Shown piece by piece: positions 1-7,551 of a DNA stretch of 20,330 nucleotides. The stretch is from UBA10107 sp964572885 (lineage in GTDB: Archaea; Nanobdellota; Nanobdellia; Woesearchaeales; UBA10107). The position numbers were made by a program, and so were the translations under genes. The stretch's first letter is position 1. Each line of letters opens with the position of its first letter. The DNA lies in contig CAZNFC010000007.1 of assembly GCA_964572885.1 (NCBI GenBank), positions 1 to 20,330 on the forward strand, in the 5' to 3' direction. A model generated the notes under the pieces. The model was not told the origin of the DNA. It was given only the letters and a program-made list of their open reading frames with translations, and did no database searches.

Positions 1-1
1 T

Positions 2-349
2 GCAGACCACATAAAAGAAGATCAGATAAAAGTGTATGGAGATAGGGTTGAATTGAATATACAGAATGCTATATGGTCAAGATTCAGGGACACTAATTCG
101 ATGGATCCATTCCTGGATGATACTTCTAATGGAATAGAGATAATCCCTAAGAACGATTCAGATATCTCTGTTGGGGACATAATATCATACGATTCAGGCG
201 ACGGAGTCATAATTCACAGAGTCATCTCAATCTCTGAAGATGAGCAAGGTAAGTATTTCACAATGAAAGGAGACAATAATCCTGTCTCTGATCCTGAAAG
301 AGTAAGATTCTCTCAAGTCAAAGGGATATTAGTCGGGATTATTTACTGA
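2..349 (+). CDS. S26-type signal peptidase-like protein, 5'-truncated
   Basis: The reading frame is open from the left edge, so the N-terminus, including any membrane anchor, lies outside the window. The visible 115 residues carry S26 signal peptidase hallmarks in order: TNSMDP (nucleophile box, equivalent to SGSMEP), a VGDIISY strand, IIHRVISI (catalytic His region) and a KGDNNPVSD box. In archaeal type I signal peptidases the Ser works with a His and an Asp, and candidates for all three are visible. The family cleaves signal peptides at the outer face of the membrane. A GTG at 32 could be read as a start, but family alignment and the open upstream frame argue for a longer protein. The gene converges on leuD and overlaps it by 7 bp. 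A specialised S26 paralogue cannot be excluded. Confidence 0.75.
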   Translation, partial: ADHIKEDQIKVYGDRVELNIQNAIWSRFRDTNSMDPFLDDTSNGIEIIPKNDSDISVGDIISYDSGDGVIIHRVISISEDEQGKYFTMKGDNNPVSDPERVRFSQVKGILVGIIY

Positions 350-933
350 TATCCACATACATAAGGATTTCTTGAAGCAAGTTCTTTTATCTTAGGCATT
401 CTCGCAAGTAAAGCGTCTTTTTCGTCCCATGTTCCTTTCAAGAATTGTTCTCTGGTTACGTCAGAAATATTGAACGGAACTGTCTGGCCATCAAATGACG
501 CCGTTCTTCGCTCCAAATCAAACGCAAATTGCGTCTGAGGCTTATCTTTTACTGTAGAGATTAATTTCTTCAGGTCATCTTGGGTTACTGCGACAGCAGG
601 CAATCCTATAGCTCTGCAATTATCACTGAAAATCCCTGCATATGAAACTGCAACAACAATCTCATAACCTCCTCTCAAGATAGCTTGAGGGGCGTGTTCT
701 CTCGAAGAACCGCAACCAAAATTGCTTCCGGTGAACAAAACATTTGCTCCCTGGTATGATGGATTGTTTAAAGCATGATTAGGATCCTTTCTTCTTGCAG
801 CAAAAAGCCAAGCTGCTGTTCCATTCCAATCCACCGTTAACATACTTCCTGATGGAGCAATTGTATCTGTATCTACATCATCTTCTTCGAAAGGCATTCC
901 TCTTCCAGCAATTGTTTTTATTATTTTTGCCAT
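343..933 (-). CDS. leuD: 3-isopropylmalate dehydratase small subunit
   Basis: 196 aa, the usual length for the bacterial-type LeuD, which pairs with LeuC to isomerise 2-isopropylmalate to 3-isopropylmalate in leucine synthesis. Family signatures are visible: GRGMPFEEDDVDTDTIAPS near the N-terminus, and the swivelling-domain loop FGCGSSREHAPQAI with the following RGGYEIVVA near residues 70-90. It is the third gene of a leuB-leuC-leuD operon. Its ATG lies 1 bp after the leuC stop, with no Shine-Dalgarno sequence, which suggests stop-start translation. The full-length sequence resembles bacterial LeuD rather than the shorter (~165 aa) archaeal homoaconitase/IPMI small subunits, consistent with acquisition from bacteria (inference). 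Confidence 0.95.
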   Translation of the reverse strand: MAKIIKTIAGRGMPFEEDDVDTDTIAPSGSMLTVDWNGTAAWLFAARRKDPNHALNNPSYQGANVLFTGSNFGCGSSREHAPQAILRGGYEIVVAVSYAGIFSDNCRAIGLPAVAVTQDDLKKLISTVKDKPQTQFAFDLERRTASFDGQTVPFNISDVTREQFLKGTWDEKDALLARMPKIKELASRNPYVCGYQ

Positions 934-934
934 T

Positions 935-2332
935 TTATTTGTAAACGTGATGTCTTACATCTCCTATTTTACCTGTTATTGCTGCATATGCAGCCATTGC
1001 AGGACTCATCAAGACTGTTCTTGCAGTATCTCCCTGTCTTCCTTCGAAATTTCTATTGCTTGTTGATGCTACTAAGACATCTCCTTGTGCACGATCTGTA
1101 TTCATCCCTAAACACATTGAGCATCCTGCAGTTCTCCATTCAATTCCTGCATCTCTGAATACTTTATCTAAACCTTTCTCTTCACACTCCTTCTTTACTT
1201 TTGGAGAACCAGGAACAAGAATAACTTTAACATTCGGATTTGCCTTGTACCCTTTGACAACATCAGCAGCTCTTTGGATATCTGCTGTTCTTCCGTTTGT
1301 ACAGGAACCTATGAATACCATATCGACTATCTTTCCGTCCATTAAATCTCCGTGCTGGAATTTCATGTATTTCAATGCTTTTGCTGCACTCTTCCTCTCA
1401 GATTCAGGAATATCTTCCATATTTGGAATAGGCTCGTTAATGTAAACAGCTTGTCCTGGATTTGTTCCCCAAGTAACTGTAGGTGATAAATATCCTGCAT
1501 CGATATCGAATACATGGTCATAGTCTGCATCTTTTTCAGAAGATAATGTTTTCCAATGAGAAAGTGCTTTGAACCATTCCGCTCCTTTTGGAACTCTTGG
1601 TCTTCCTACCATCCAACCGTATGTTGTCTCATCTGGATTGAAGTAAGTAACTCTTGCATTTCCTTCTATTCCGAGATTACATATTGTCATTCTTTCTTCC
1701 ATTGTCAACGCACTGGCCAATGGACCGCTGAATTCATGAGCATAACCTATTCCATTCTTCATTCCTATCATTCTTATCGCATTTAATGCTATATCTTTTG
1801 CTTCTACTCCCGGAGGTAATTGCCCGTTAAGATTTATCTTTCTAACTTTTAGTCTATCATGTGATACTGTTTGTGTCCTTAGAACGTGCTCTGCCTGTGT
1901 CGTACCTATTCCCCATGCAACTGCACCTAATGCACCATGCGTTGATGTGTGGCTGTCTCCACAAACAATAGTGATTCCGGGCTGCGTCAATCCAGATTCC
2001 GGACCGATTATATGAACGATTCCACCTGCGCCTAAGAATTCAATTCCGAATCTCTTACAGCTTTCTTCAAGATAAGAATACATCTTCTTTGCTATTTCTG
2101 GATTTTTTCTGAAACCATCTTCATCTGTTGGAACAATGTGATCGACAGTTGCAGTCGCTAATTGTGGAAATGGTAATTCTGTAAGTCCATCTTTGATTAT
2201 CTCTCCAAACGCAGGTGGACTTGTGACTTCATGCAAGAAATGTCTATCAATAAAAATTTGATATCTTCCTTTTGATAACTCATCTACTATATGAGCATCC
2301 AAAACCTTGTCGTACAGTGTTCCTTTTGACAT
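935..2332 (-). CDS. leuC: 3-isopropylmalate dehydratase large subunit
   Basis: 465 aa, standard for bacterial-type LeuC. It starts with TLYDKVLDAHIVDEL and IDRHFLHEVTSPPAF, typical of the family. GDSHTSTHGALGAVAWGIGTTQ is the conserved substrate loop. The three 4Fe-4S cluster cysteines are present in IGSCTNGR and AGCSMCLGMN. With LeuD it forms the heterodimeric isomerase of leucine biosynthesis in the cytoplasm. It starts 2 bp after the leuB stop and no Shine-Dalgarno sequence is visible, so translation probably depends on leuB. No key residue is missing. Confidence 0.96.
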   Translation of the reverse strand: MSKGTLYDKVLDAHIVDELSKGRYQIFIDRHFLHEVTSPPAFGEIIKDGLTELPFPQLATATVDHIVPTDEDGFRKNPEIAKKMYSYLEESCKRFGIEFLGAGGIVHIIGPESGLTQPGITIVCGDSHTSTHGALGAVAWGIGTTQAEHVLRTQTVSHDRLKVRKINLNGQLPPGVEAKDIALNAIRMIGMKNGIGYAHEFSGPLASALTMEERMTICNLGIEGNARVTYFNPDETTYGWMVGRPRVPKGAEWFKALSHWKTLSSEKDADYDHVFDIDAGYLSPTVTWGTNPGQAVYINEPIPNMEDIPESERKSAAKALKYMKFQHGDLMDGKIVDMVFIGSCTNGRTADIQRAADVVKGYKANPNVKVILVPGSPKVKKECEEKGLDKVFRDAGIEWRTAGCSMCLGMNTDRAQGDVLVASTSNRNFEGRQGDTARTVLMSPAMAAYAAITGKIGDVRHHVYK

Positions 2333-2334
2333 TT

Positions 2335-3609
2335 TTATTGTAAATCTGGTGTTCTTAATATACCTTGTGTTACTAAATCTCCGAATTGTGTTGTTGAAAC
2401 AACTCTTGATTCTAAGTCTGCGTCACATCTGTCATTTGCTTTTTCTATTAACGCTTTTATTTGTTCTTCTGTCAAACCTGCTTTCAAATCAGTAAATGCG
2501 GAATGTAATCTTCTGTAATCATCATTGGCCCTTGCTTTTTTCTGTCTATCATTTAGTTCAACTACAAGTTCTCTTGTCATGTGTCCGTTAGCAAGCACTT
2601 CAGTCAATGCATTCGAAACAAATCTTGATTCCACTTTCAGGCCCAACGCTATTTCAAGCATATAAGCGATGCTTCCTATCATTGCATATGGATTAACAGT
2701 GTTATGTCCTGCAATCGTAGGTGCAGAACCATGTGAAGGTTCAAAATAACCTTTTCTTGTTTCTGCATTCCAGCATGCAGAAGGAATAAGTCCAAGACTC
2801 CCTATAACCCCACCGACTTCATCTGTCAGTATATCTCCCTGAAGATTCTCTAATACTACAACTCCATTGAGCGTGGTTGGCTTAGTAATCAAATAAGTGG
2901 AGAACGCATCAACCAGACATTCTTCTAATTTAACATCTGGAAATTCTGTTTTCCCCATTTTATTTACGATAGCATCCCAATGCCTGCTTGTCGCCTTTAT
3001 ATTTTTCTTATGGATATCTGTTAATTTAACTCCTCTTCTTTGGGCTTCCTTGAATGCAACACGTGCAATCCTTTCTATTTGAGGTCTTGTGTATTTATCT
3101 TCATCACTTGAAACTTCCAGTATCTCACCTTCTTTTGTAACTCCTTCTACTTTATTGCCGAAATATGAACCTCCTGTTAGTTCTCTGAGGAACAATATAT
3201 CCAGTCCTGTACCAACTCTTTCAGGTCTTAATGGAGAGATGAATGAAATATTTCCAGGAAGAATTGCCGGTCTGTAACATGAATATGCGTCAAGATCTTC
3301 TCTTACAGGAATAATTGCTTCGTTTTCTAATTTTATGCCCTGAGCAAGTAATCTATTCATTCCTTTTTGATCCAAACCAACTGGTTCTTTTACAATTCCA
3401 TGGAAGTTTCCGCTTCTTACTAATCTTCTTGTCTCATCAGGATAACATTTGCCATTAGAATCGAGTGCTTTTGCACCCAATGGCACAGGTGTTATGTTGA
3501 ATTTATGTCTGAAAGCAACTCCAATTGCATTAAGAACTTTAATTGCTTCTCTTCTTAATTCAGGACCTGATCCATCCCCTTCTGCCCAAAGGATTTCGTA
3601 TGTTCCCAT
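2335..3609 (-). CDS. leuB: 3-isopropylmalate dehydrogenase, C-terminally extended
   Basis: 424 aa against about 355-370 for ordinary LeuB; the extra length is mostly a C-terminal tail of about 60 residues (from about residue 365). The beta-decarboxylating dehydrogenase fold is clear: GDGSGPE, FLRELTGGSYFG, NLQGDILTDE, GSLGLIPSA and EPSHGSAPTIAG. The RELTGG box favours isopropylmalate over isocitrate as substrate. The cofactor loop is unusual: the Asp of SAPDIAG, which holds the NAD ribose in IPMDH, is Thr here, followed by a GHNTVNP stretch more like isocitrate dehydrogenase, so coenzyme preference is uncertain. It is the first gene of the leu operon, with leuC and leuD directly behind. A TATA box about 26 bp upstream puts transcription start at the ATG. 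Isocitrate or homoisocitrate activity is the main alternative. Confidence 0.88.
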   Translation of the reverse strand: MGTYEILWAEGDGSGPELRREAIKVLNAIGVAFRHKFNITPVPLGAKALDSNGKCYPDETRRLVRSGNFHGIVKEPVGLDQKGMNRLLAQGIKLENEAIIPVREDLDAYSCYRPAILPGNISFISPLRPERVGTGLDILFLRELTGGSYFGNKVEGVTKEGEILEVSSDEDKYTRPQIERIARVAFKEAQRRGVKLTDIHKKNIKATSRHWDAIVNKMGKTEFPDVKLEECLVDAFSTYLITKPTTLNGVVVLENLQGDILTDEVGGVIGSLGLIPSACWNAETRKGYFEPSHGSAPTIAGHNTVNPYAMIGSIAYMLEIALGLKVESRFVSNALTEVLANGHMTRELVVELNDRQKKARANDDYRRLHSAFTDLKAGLTEEQIKALIEKANDRCDADLESRVVSTTQFGDLVTQGILRTPDLQ

Positions 3610-3630
3610 GAATCGACAACCATTATCTGA

Positions 3631-3646
3631 TTTATATACCTTTCTT
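3631..3646 (-). promoter_or_regulatory. TATA/BRE promoter of the leuBCD operon
   Basis: Reading the minus strand, a purine-rich AAGAAA (BRE-like) precedes GGTATATAAA. The TATA centre is about 26 bp from the leuB ATG, so the transcript should begin at or next to the start codon (leaderless). Confidence 0.75.
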
Positions 3647-3681
3647 TTGAGAGTTTAATCACTTATCACTGACAACTAATC

Positions 3682-3689
3682 TATTTATA
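3682..3689 (+). promoter_or_regulatory. TATA box for the gene at 3712
   Basis: TATTTATA is centred about 26 bp before the ATG at 3712. The predicted transcript is leaderless. It lies back to back with the leu promoter within a 102-bp divergent spacer. Confidence 0.65.
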
Positions 3690-3711
3690 CTTGTAAGTTT
3701 TCTGATTTTCA

Positions 3712-4215
3712 ATGCAATTAAGAGAAAGGTTGATGCTGTTATACAACAGAAGAGAAAGGATACTGCCTGCTGAAAATGCAAGAGACTTCTTTGATTCTCT
3801 TGCGCATACTGTATTTGGAGAGGAAAGACCTGAAGTAATAAACAGGATATCAAGGAATGTCCTTGAAAAACCTATGTCATCATCATTTCTATCGAGAAGG
3901 TTGGCATTCATAAAAGAACGCGGATTAGCTTCTCTTGCGAATACTGATGGTTTTATCCAGACTGACTTTCTGCTTGAACTTGGAGACTGCTGTCTCTTCT
4001 TGACAGGATGGTTTTCAGAAGGGCTTGATGAAGCAAGAGATGCAAGAGGGACAGGTTACTTCACCGGATATGGAATAAGAAGTTATACTGCGGCCATGGA
4101 TACTCCCGGCGCATCTCAAAGGAGAGAACTGATAGGTGCATTTGCTGATAATTTCAGAGATTACTCAGAAAGATTGAGAGTGGTTTCACGTATGCCTCCC
4201 ATTAGATTTAAATAA
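3712..4215 (+). CDS. Hypothetical helical protein with LGDxxLFLTG motif
   Basis: 167 aa, no signal peptide or membrane segment; it looks largely alpha-helical and soluble. The most striking stretch is LELGDCCLFLTGWFSEGL (about residues 88-105), followed by GTGYFTGYGIRSY. A similar 'GDxxLFxxGxFPE ... G..aY' pattern occurs in uncharacterised bacterial proteins as I recall them, but I cannot name a family. The start is supported by the leaderless TATA spacing. The last codons overlap the TATA box of map, which follows after 20 bp, so the two may be partly co-expressed. Function unknown. Confidence 0.75.
   Translation: MQLRERLMLLYNRRERILPAENARDFFDSLAHTVFGEERPEVINRISRNVLEKPMSSSFLSRRLAFIKERGLASLANTDGFIQTDFLLELGDCCLFLTGWFSEGLDEARDARGTGYFTGYGIRSYTAAMDTPGASQRRELIGAFADNFRDYSERLRVVSRMPPIRFK
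4207..4214 (+). promoter_or_regulatory. TATA box of map
   Basis: TTTAAATA is centred about 26 bp before the ATG at 4236 and embedded in the last codons of the upstream gene. Predicted leaderless transcript. Confidence 0.6.
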
Positions 4216-4235
4216 CTCTGTTTCTTAGTAAATTT

Positions 4236-5117
4236 ATGAATTTAGAGGATTGGAGAAAAGCAGGGCATATAGCTCATGAAGCATTGAAATATGGAAGTAC
4301 TTTGATCAAAGTAAACACAAGAATAAGTGATGTTTCTGATGCGATTGAGAAGAAAATAAAAGAATTAGGCGGAGATCTGGCATTTCCTGTAAACATCTCT
4401 TTGAATGAAGCCGCAGCGCATGAAGTTCCCTTTGCGATCGATGAAAGGAAATTCACTAATAACAATATCGTCAAATTGGATGTAGGAGTCCATATAAACG
4501 GAGCGATCGGGGACAATGCTTTAACGGTTGATTTAACTGAAAAATATGAGAAATTAGTCAAAGCCTCAGAAGAAGCAAGAGATGAAGCGATAAAAATAAT
4601 AAAACCAGGAGTAAAGACTTCTGAAATAGGGAGAGTAATTGAGAATGTAATTAAAAAGCACGGATTCATGCCTGTAAGAAATCTTTCAGGGCATTCTATA
4701 ACTGAGTACAATATACATGCCGGAACAGGAATTCCAAATTATGATGACGGAAGCAATCATGTATTGAAAGAAGGAATGGTCGTTGCAGTCGAGCCTTTCG
4801 CGACTAATGGTGAAGGTCTGATCCATGAAGGAAACAATGCAGAGATTTTCAATTTGATAGGTAAAAAACCTGTCAGAAGTTTGATTACAAGGGAGGCGCT
4901 GAAATATCTTGAAGAGAGGAAAGGATTGCCTACTTCAACAAGATGGTTGGCGAAGAAAATATCAGCAGTCAAAGCGACATTCGCATTGAAAGAGATGCAG
5001 CAGTTGAATATGATCCATCTTTATCCGCCTTTGGTTGAAATAAAGAAAGGAATGGTTTCCCAGTCAGAACATACTGTTTTAGTGACTAAGAATGGGCACG
5101 AGATACTGACTAAGTAA
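4236..5117 (+). CDS. map: Methionine aminopeptidase, type II (archaeal)
   Basis: 293 aa, standard for archaeal MetAP2. It removes the initiator methionine from nascent proteins in the cytoplasm. The pita-bread metal ligands are all visible: Asp82 (VKLDVGVHINGAIGDNA), Asp93, His153 (LSGHSITEY), Glu186 (VAVEPFATNG) and Glu278 (VSQSEHTV). The region after VEPFAT, about residues 200-255, is the helical insertion that distinguishes type II from type I enzymes. The gene is a separate unit with its own promoter, and it converges on the next gene with no bases between the stop codons. Confidence 0.95.
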   Translation: MNLEDWRKAGHIAHEALKYGSTLIKVNTRISDVSDAIEKKIKELGGDLAFPVNISLNEAAAHEVPFAIDERKFTNNNIVKLDVGVHINGAIGDNALTVDLTEKYEKLVKASEEARDEAIKIIKPGVKTSEIGRVIENVIKKHGFMPVRNLSGHSITEYNIHAGTGIPNYDDGSNHVLKEGMVVAVEPFATNGEGLIHEGNNAEIFNLIGKKPVRSLITREALKYLEERKGLPTSTRWLAKKISAVKATFALKEMQQLNMIHLYPPLVEIKKGMVSQSEHTVLVTKNGHEILTK

Positions 5118-5489
5118 TTACTGTATTCTTTTGTAAGATATTTCCTTGACAGGCTCCCTATCAATTAATTTTGCTACTTCTGGCAATCTTTTATATTCAC
5201 CAATTCCCAAAGTAACCAAATCTGCTCCTGAAAAGAAAAGCGAAACTTCTTCAGGACTTAATCCATGAACTCCATATGAATGTGAACCCTCTACGTCTTT
5301 ATCTTGGTAATGTAAATAGATTTGATGAAATTGTTTCCGCATGATATAATCTGGAGCACCTATAGCACTTATAACTTGCGGCGACGCATCAGAATCCAAT
5401 GCAACCTGACCATTCATGTCCAATTTTAAAATTACTTTAACGGTATCTGGAAGAACTCTTTGCTCTAAACTTGTTCCTAAAGTTGGCAT
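5118..5489 (-). CDS. Conserved hypothetical protein
   Basis: 123 aa, soluble, with no signal peptide. Its centre is a predicted beta-rich region (VKVILKLDMNGQVALDSD) and its end reads LSPEEVSLFFSGADLVTLGIGEYKRL, followed by a helix and a closing strand. The last third faintly recalls the MTH938/DUF498 fold, where an 'lviGtGxyg' strand-turn is followed by a helix, but the match is too weak to assign. The start codon is supported by a TATA-like ATATTTAA about 26 bp upstream. It is a single-gene unit abutting the 3' end of map. Confidence 0.65.
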   Translation of the reverse strand: MPTLGTSLEQRVLPDTVKVILKLDMNGQVALDSDASPQVISAIGAPDYIMRKQFHQIYLHYQDKDVEGSHSYGVHGLSPEEVSLFFSGADLVTLGIGEYKRLPEVAKLIDREPVKEISYKRIQ

Positions 5490-5511
5490 AAATAAACAAC
5501 AAAGAACTGAC

Positions 5512-5519
5512 TTAAATAT
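5512..5519 (-). promoter_or_regulatory. TATA-like element for the gene at 5489
   Basis: On the minus strand ATATTTAA lies about 26 bp before the ATG, preceded by GGGAAATAG. It overlaps the start of the small gene ending at 5524 only by adjacency. Predicted leaderless. Confidence 0.5.
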
Positions 5520-5523
5520 TTAA

Positions 5524-5703
5524 CTATTTCCCTTTAATTAATTCTCCTCTTTGGATCTTTGACTGGATTGATTTAGTCAATTGCTCGACTTCGCTTATGC
5601 TGACATCTTTCGCAGAATAAGCCTGAGGTTTCTGTTTCTTTTCCATGTTATTTACCATGGATTCGACAAAATTCTTTTCCGAATTGCTTAAAGACCTGCT
5701 CAT
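5524..5703 (-). CDS. Small hypothetical protein, 59 aa
   Basis: Charged, probably helical protein (MSRSLSNSEKNFVESM onward) ending in a Lys-rich tail, with no recognised domain. An upstream in-frame ATG at 5712 exists, but the TATA box (TTTATATA on the minus strand at 5726-5733) predicts transcription start near 5704, so the ATG at 5703 is preferred and the mRNA would be leaderless. The next gene downstream has its own promoter. Function unknown. The promoter fit and absence of stops support a real gene, but at this length the call is moderate. Confidence 0.55.
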   Translation of the reverse strand: MSRSLSNSEKNFVESMVNNMEKKQKPQAYSAKDVSISEVEQLTKSIQSKIQRGELIKGK

Positions 5704-5725
5704 AATTAGCATTAAATGTCAAAAG

Positions 5726-5733
5726 TATATAAA
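5726..5733 (-). promoter_or_regulatory. TATA box deciding the start at 5703
   Basis: Minus-strand TTTATATA is centred about 26 bp from the ATG at 5703 and about 17 bp from the ATG at 5712. That spacing favours the shorter protein. Confidence 0.6.
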
Positions 5734-5745
5734 GGTTTTGATAAA

Positions 5746-5753
5746 GTTTATTA
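5746..5753 (+). promoter_or_regulatory. TATA-like element for the gene at 5777
   Basis: GTTTATTA is centred about 27 bp before the ATG at 5777, in a 73-bp divergent spacer shared with the small minus-strand gene. Predicted leaderless. Confidence 0.45.
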
Positions 5754-5776
5754 GGAACTACTATTGCAATTTGTCA

Positions 5777-6076
5777 ATGAGATACAACATTCAAAGAAAA
5801 ACCGATACTGGTTATGAAACTATTGCAACCACGATAAAACATGGACAGGTAGCAGCATACATTGCATGGGAACAGTTTGCCCACTTGACGGTCAAGGAAG
5901 AAGGTTTGGATATGGGAGTTGGATTTTATTTATGGACAAGAGACAGGAATGAGTATAGGTTGGTTGATGATAAAAGCAAGGAAACAAAACTTAGGAGAGT
6001 ACCAAGAAGTTTATTTTATCAAATCTATGAGATGTTGTCTAGTGGTGAACTTGGGTTGGTCAGAGCATCACATTAA
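5777..6076 (+). CDS. Hypothetical protein, 99 aa
   Basis: The frame is open further upstream (to 5645), but that region overlaps the minus-strand gene. The ATG at 5777 fits a TATA-like element 27 bp before it, giving MRYNIQRKTD onward. The protein is soluble, mixed strand and helix, with an aromatic-rich VGFYLWTRDRNEYRLVDD stretch and a basic region near residue 75. No family recognised. The 3' end overlaps the hisS stop by 4 bp (TTAA shared by both stop codons). Confidence 0.6.
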   Translation: MRYNIQRKTDTGYETIATTIKHGQVAAYIAWEQFAHLTVKEEGLDMGVGFYLWTRDRNEYRLVDDKSKETKLRRVPRSLFYQIYEMLSSGELGLVRASH

Positions 6077-7551
6077 ATCTCATCCCATCTCTTAGTCTCT
6101 TCAATCCCTGTCTTCATGTCTTTTATCTTGAGCATCTTAGACTTCACTTCATTCTCTCCTATGACTATTAACTTCTTTGCATTTATCGTATTTGCATATT
6201 CCATCTGTTTCCCGAACTTTCTCTGCAATAAATCAGTCTCAACGATACTATCTTTCCTTAGTTTAGAGATTAATTTTAAAGCTTCTTTCTTCGCATCAGG
6301 GAAGTAAGCTACATAATAGTCAGGATTCAACTCTGATTTAGGCAGCAATCCTCTTGATTCTAATAATAAGCTTAAAGTCGAGAAACCCATCCCGAATCCA
6401 GTGACAGGAGTAGGCTCTCCGTCGAATAATTCCACTAATTTATCGTATCTTCCTCCTCCGGCAATCGCTCTTAATGAATCTCCCTTGTCAAATATCTCGA
6501 ATACTGTTCCGGTATAGTAACCTAAGCCACGAACTACTGAAAGATCGAGGACTAATAAGTCCTCGTAATCCTCCAGAAGTTCAAAAATTTTGGCGACTTC
6601 TTCTAAAGAGCGTTTAGTTTCTTCCGTATTTGCCTGTATTTTGCTGATCACCTCATTAGGCCTTCCTTTCAGTTTTATCAGATTCTTGATGTCAGATATC
6701 TGCTTATCATTTAATTTTAATTTTTTCAATTCGATTACAAACTCATCCTTTGTGATTTTGGCGCTTTTGTCTATCAGTCTGAAACAATCCTCTAATTTTT
6801 CTTTAGGGATTATTTCCAATGCTAATCCTTCCAATAATTTCCTATTGTTTATTTTGACATAGAAATCGTTTTTAGTCAGTCCTAATGATTTCAATGATTC
6901 AATAGCTAAAGAAATTATTTCAGCATCTGCTTCCGGCTTGTCTGAACCATACAGCTCGACTCCATACTGGTAGAATTCCCTTAATCTTCCTTTCTGAGGA
7001 GCTTCATATCTCCACATCTTGTCTATGTAAAACCACTTTACAGGCTTTGTAAGCTCTTTCTGCTTTTGGATGAACATCCTTGTAGCAGGAATGGTTATAT
7101 CAAAAATTAATCCTAATTGTTCATTGCTCCTTTTTTCTAAAGTAAATATCTGAGTTTTTACCTCTTCTCCTGACTTTGCCGTCAACAACTCTAATGTCTC
7201 AAAAGCAGGAGTTTCAATCTCCTTGAAGTTGAAGTTTACCGCTGTGTTCCTTAATTTATTGAAAACATACTGCTGAGCTGCTTTCTCTTCAGGATAAAAA
7301 TCAACAGTACCTTTTACTTTCTGGTATTGTTTCTGCTCTTCTTCGATTACTTTTACTATTTCTTCTTCGACCTTTGTCTTTGCTGTCTCAATCTGTTCCT
7401 GAGGCAATCCTTGCTCGAAAGCTCTTACATATTTTCTTACTGCATCTCTTACGGCCTCCGATTTTGATGGATAAATGCCTGCACCTACTAAAGACTGCAA
7501 AGCATCAACTTGCTCAGGAGTTAACCTGATTTGTATCGTTTCCATTACCAT
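6073..7551 (-). CDS. hisS: Histidyl-tRNA synthetase with N-terminal RHH domain
   Basis: 492 aa, about 70 longer than usual. Residues about 78-492 are a complete HisRS, charging tRNA-His in the cytoplasm: KGTVDFYPEE (motif 1 region), IFDITIPATRM, motif 2 with FYQYGVELYG, the His-specific RGLGYYTGTVFEI and AGGGRYDKL, the GFGMGF motif 3 region, and a C-terminal anticodon-binding domain from about residue 410. Residues 4-45 are a separate ribbon-helix-helix fold: strand ETIQIRLT, helix PEQVDALQSLVGAG, then YPSKSEAVRDAVRKYV, as in CopG-like archaeal regulators. A charged helical linker (46-77) joins them. There is no internal Met before residue ~160 and no stop or frame break, so the fusion looks genuine. 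The start fits a TATA box 29 bp upstream. An 11-bp tandem repeat lies across the start, suggesting autoregulation (inference). Confidence 0.93.
   Translation of the reverse strand: MVMETIQIRLTPEQVDALQSLVGAGIYPSKSEAVRDAVRKYVRAFEQGLPQEQIETAKTKVEEEIVKVIEEEQKQYQKVKGTVDFYPEEKAAQQYVFNKLRNTAVNFNFKEIETPAFETLELLTAKSGEEVKTQIFTLEKRSNEQLGLIFDITIPATRMFIQKQKELTKPVKWFYIDKMWRYEAPQKGRLREFYQYGVELYGSDKPEADAEIISLAIESLKSLGLTKNDFYVKINNRKLLEGLALEIIPKEKLEDCFRLIDKSAKITKDEFVIELKKLKLNDKQISDIKNLIKLKGRPNEVISKIQANTEETKRSLEEVAKIFELLEDYEDLLVLDLSVVRGLGYYTGTVFEIFDKGDSLRAIAGGGRYDKLVELFDGEPTPVTGFGMGFSTLSLLLESRGLLPKSELNPDYYVAYFPDAKKEALKLISKLRKDSIVETDLLQRKFGKQMEYANTINAKKLIVIGENEVKSKMLKIKDMKTGIEETKRWDEI

Noticed and set aside
1056..1445. 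129-aa plus-strand frame opposite leuC, and similar frames opposite leuB, hisS, gyrB and the 711-aa gene
   Set aside because: They lie wholly antisense to strongly supported genes, have no promoter or family motifs, and are ordinary shadows.
2335..3609. Isocitrate dehydrogenase instead of LeuB
   Set aside because: The substrate loop RELTGG and the operon with leuC and leuD favour isopropylmalate; the IDH-like features are confined to the cofactor loop.
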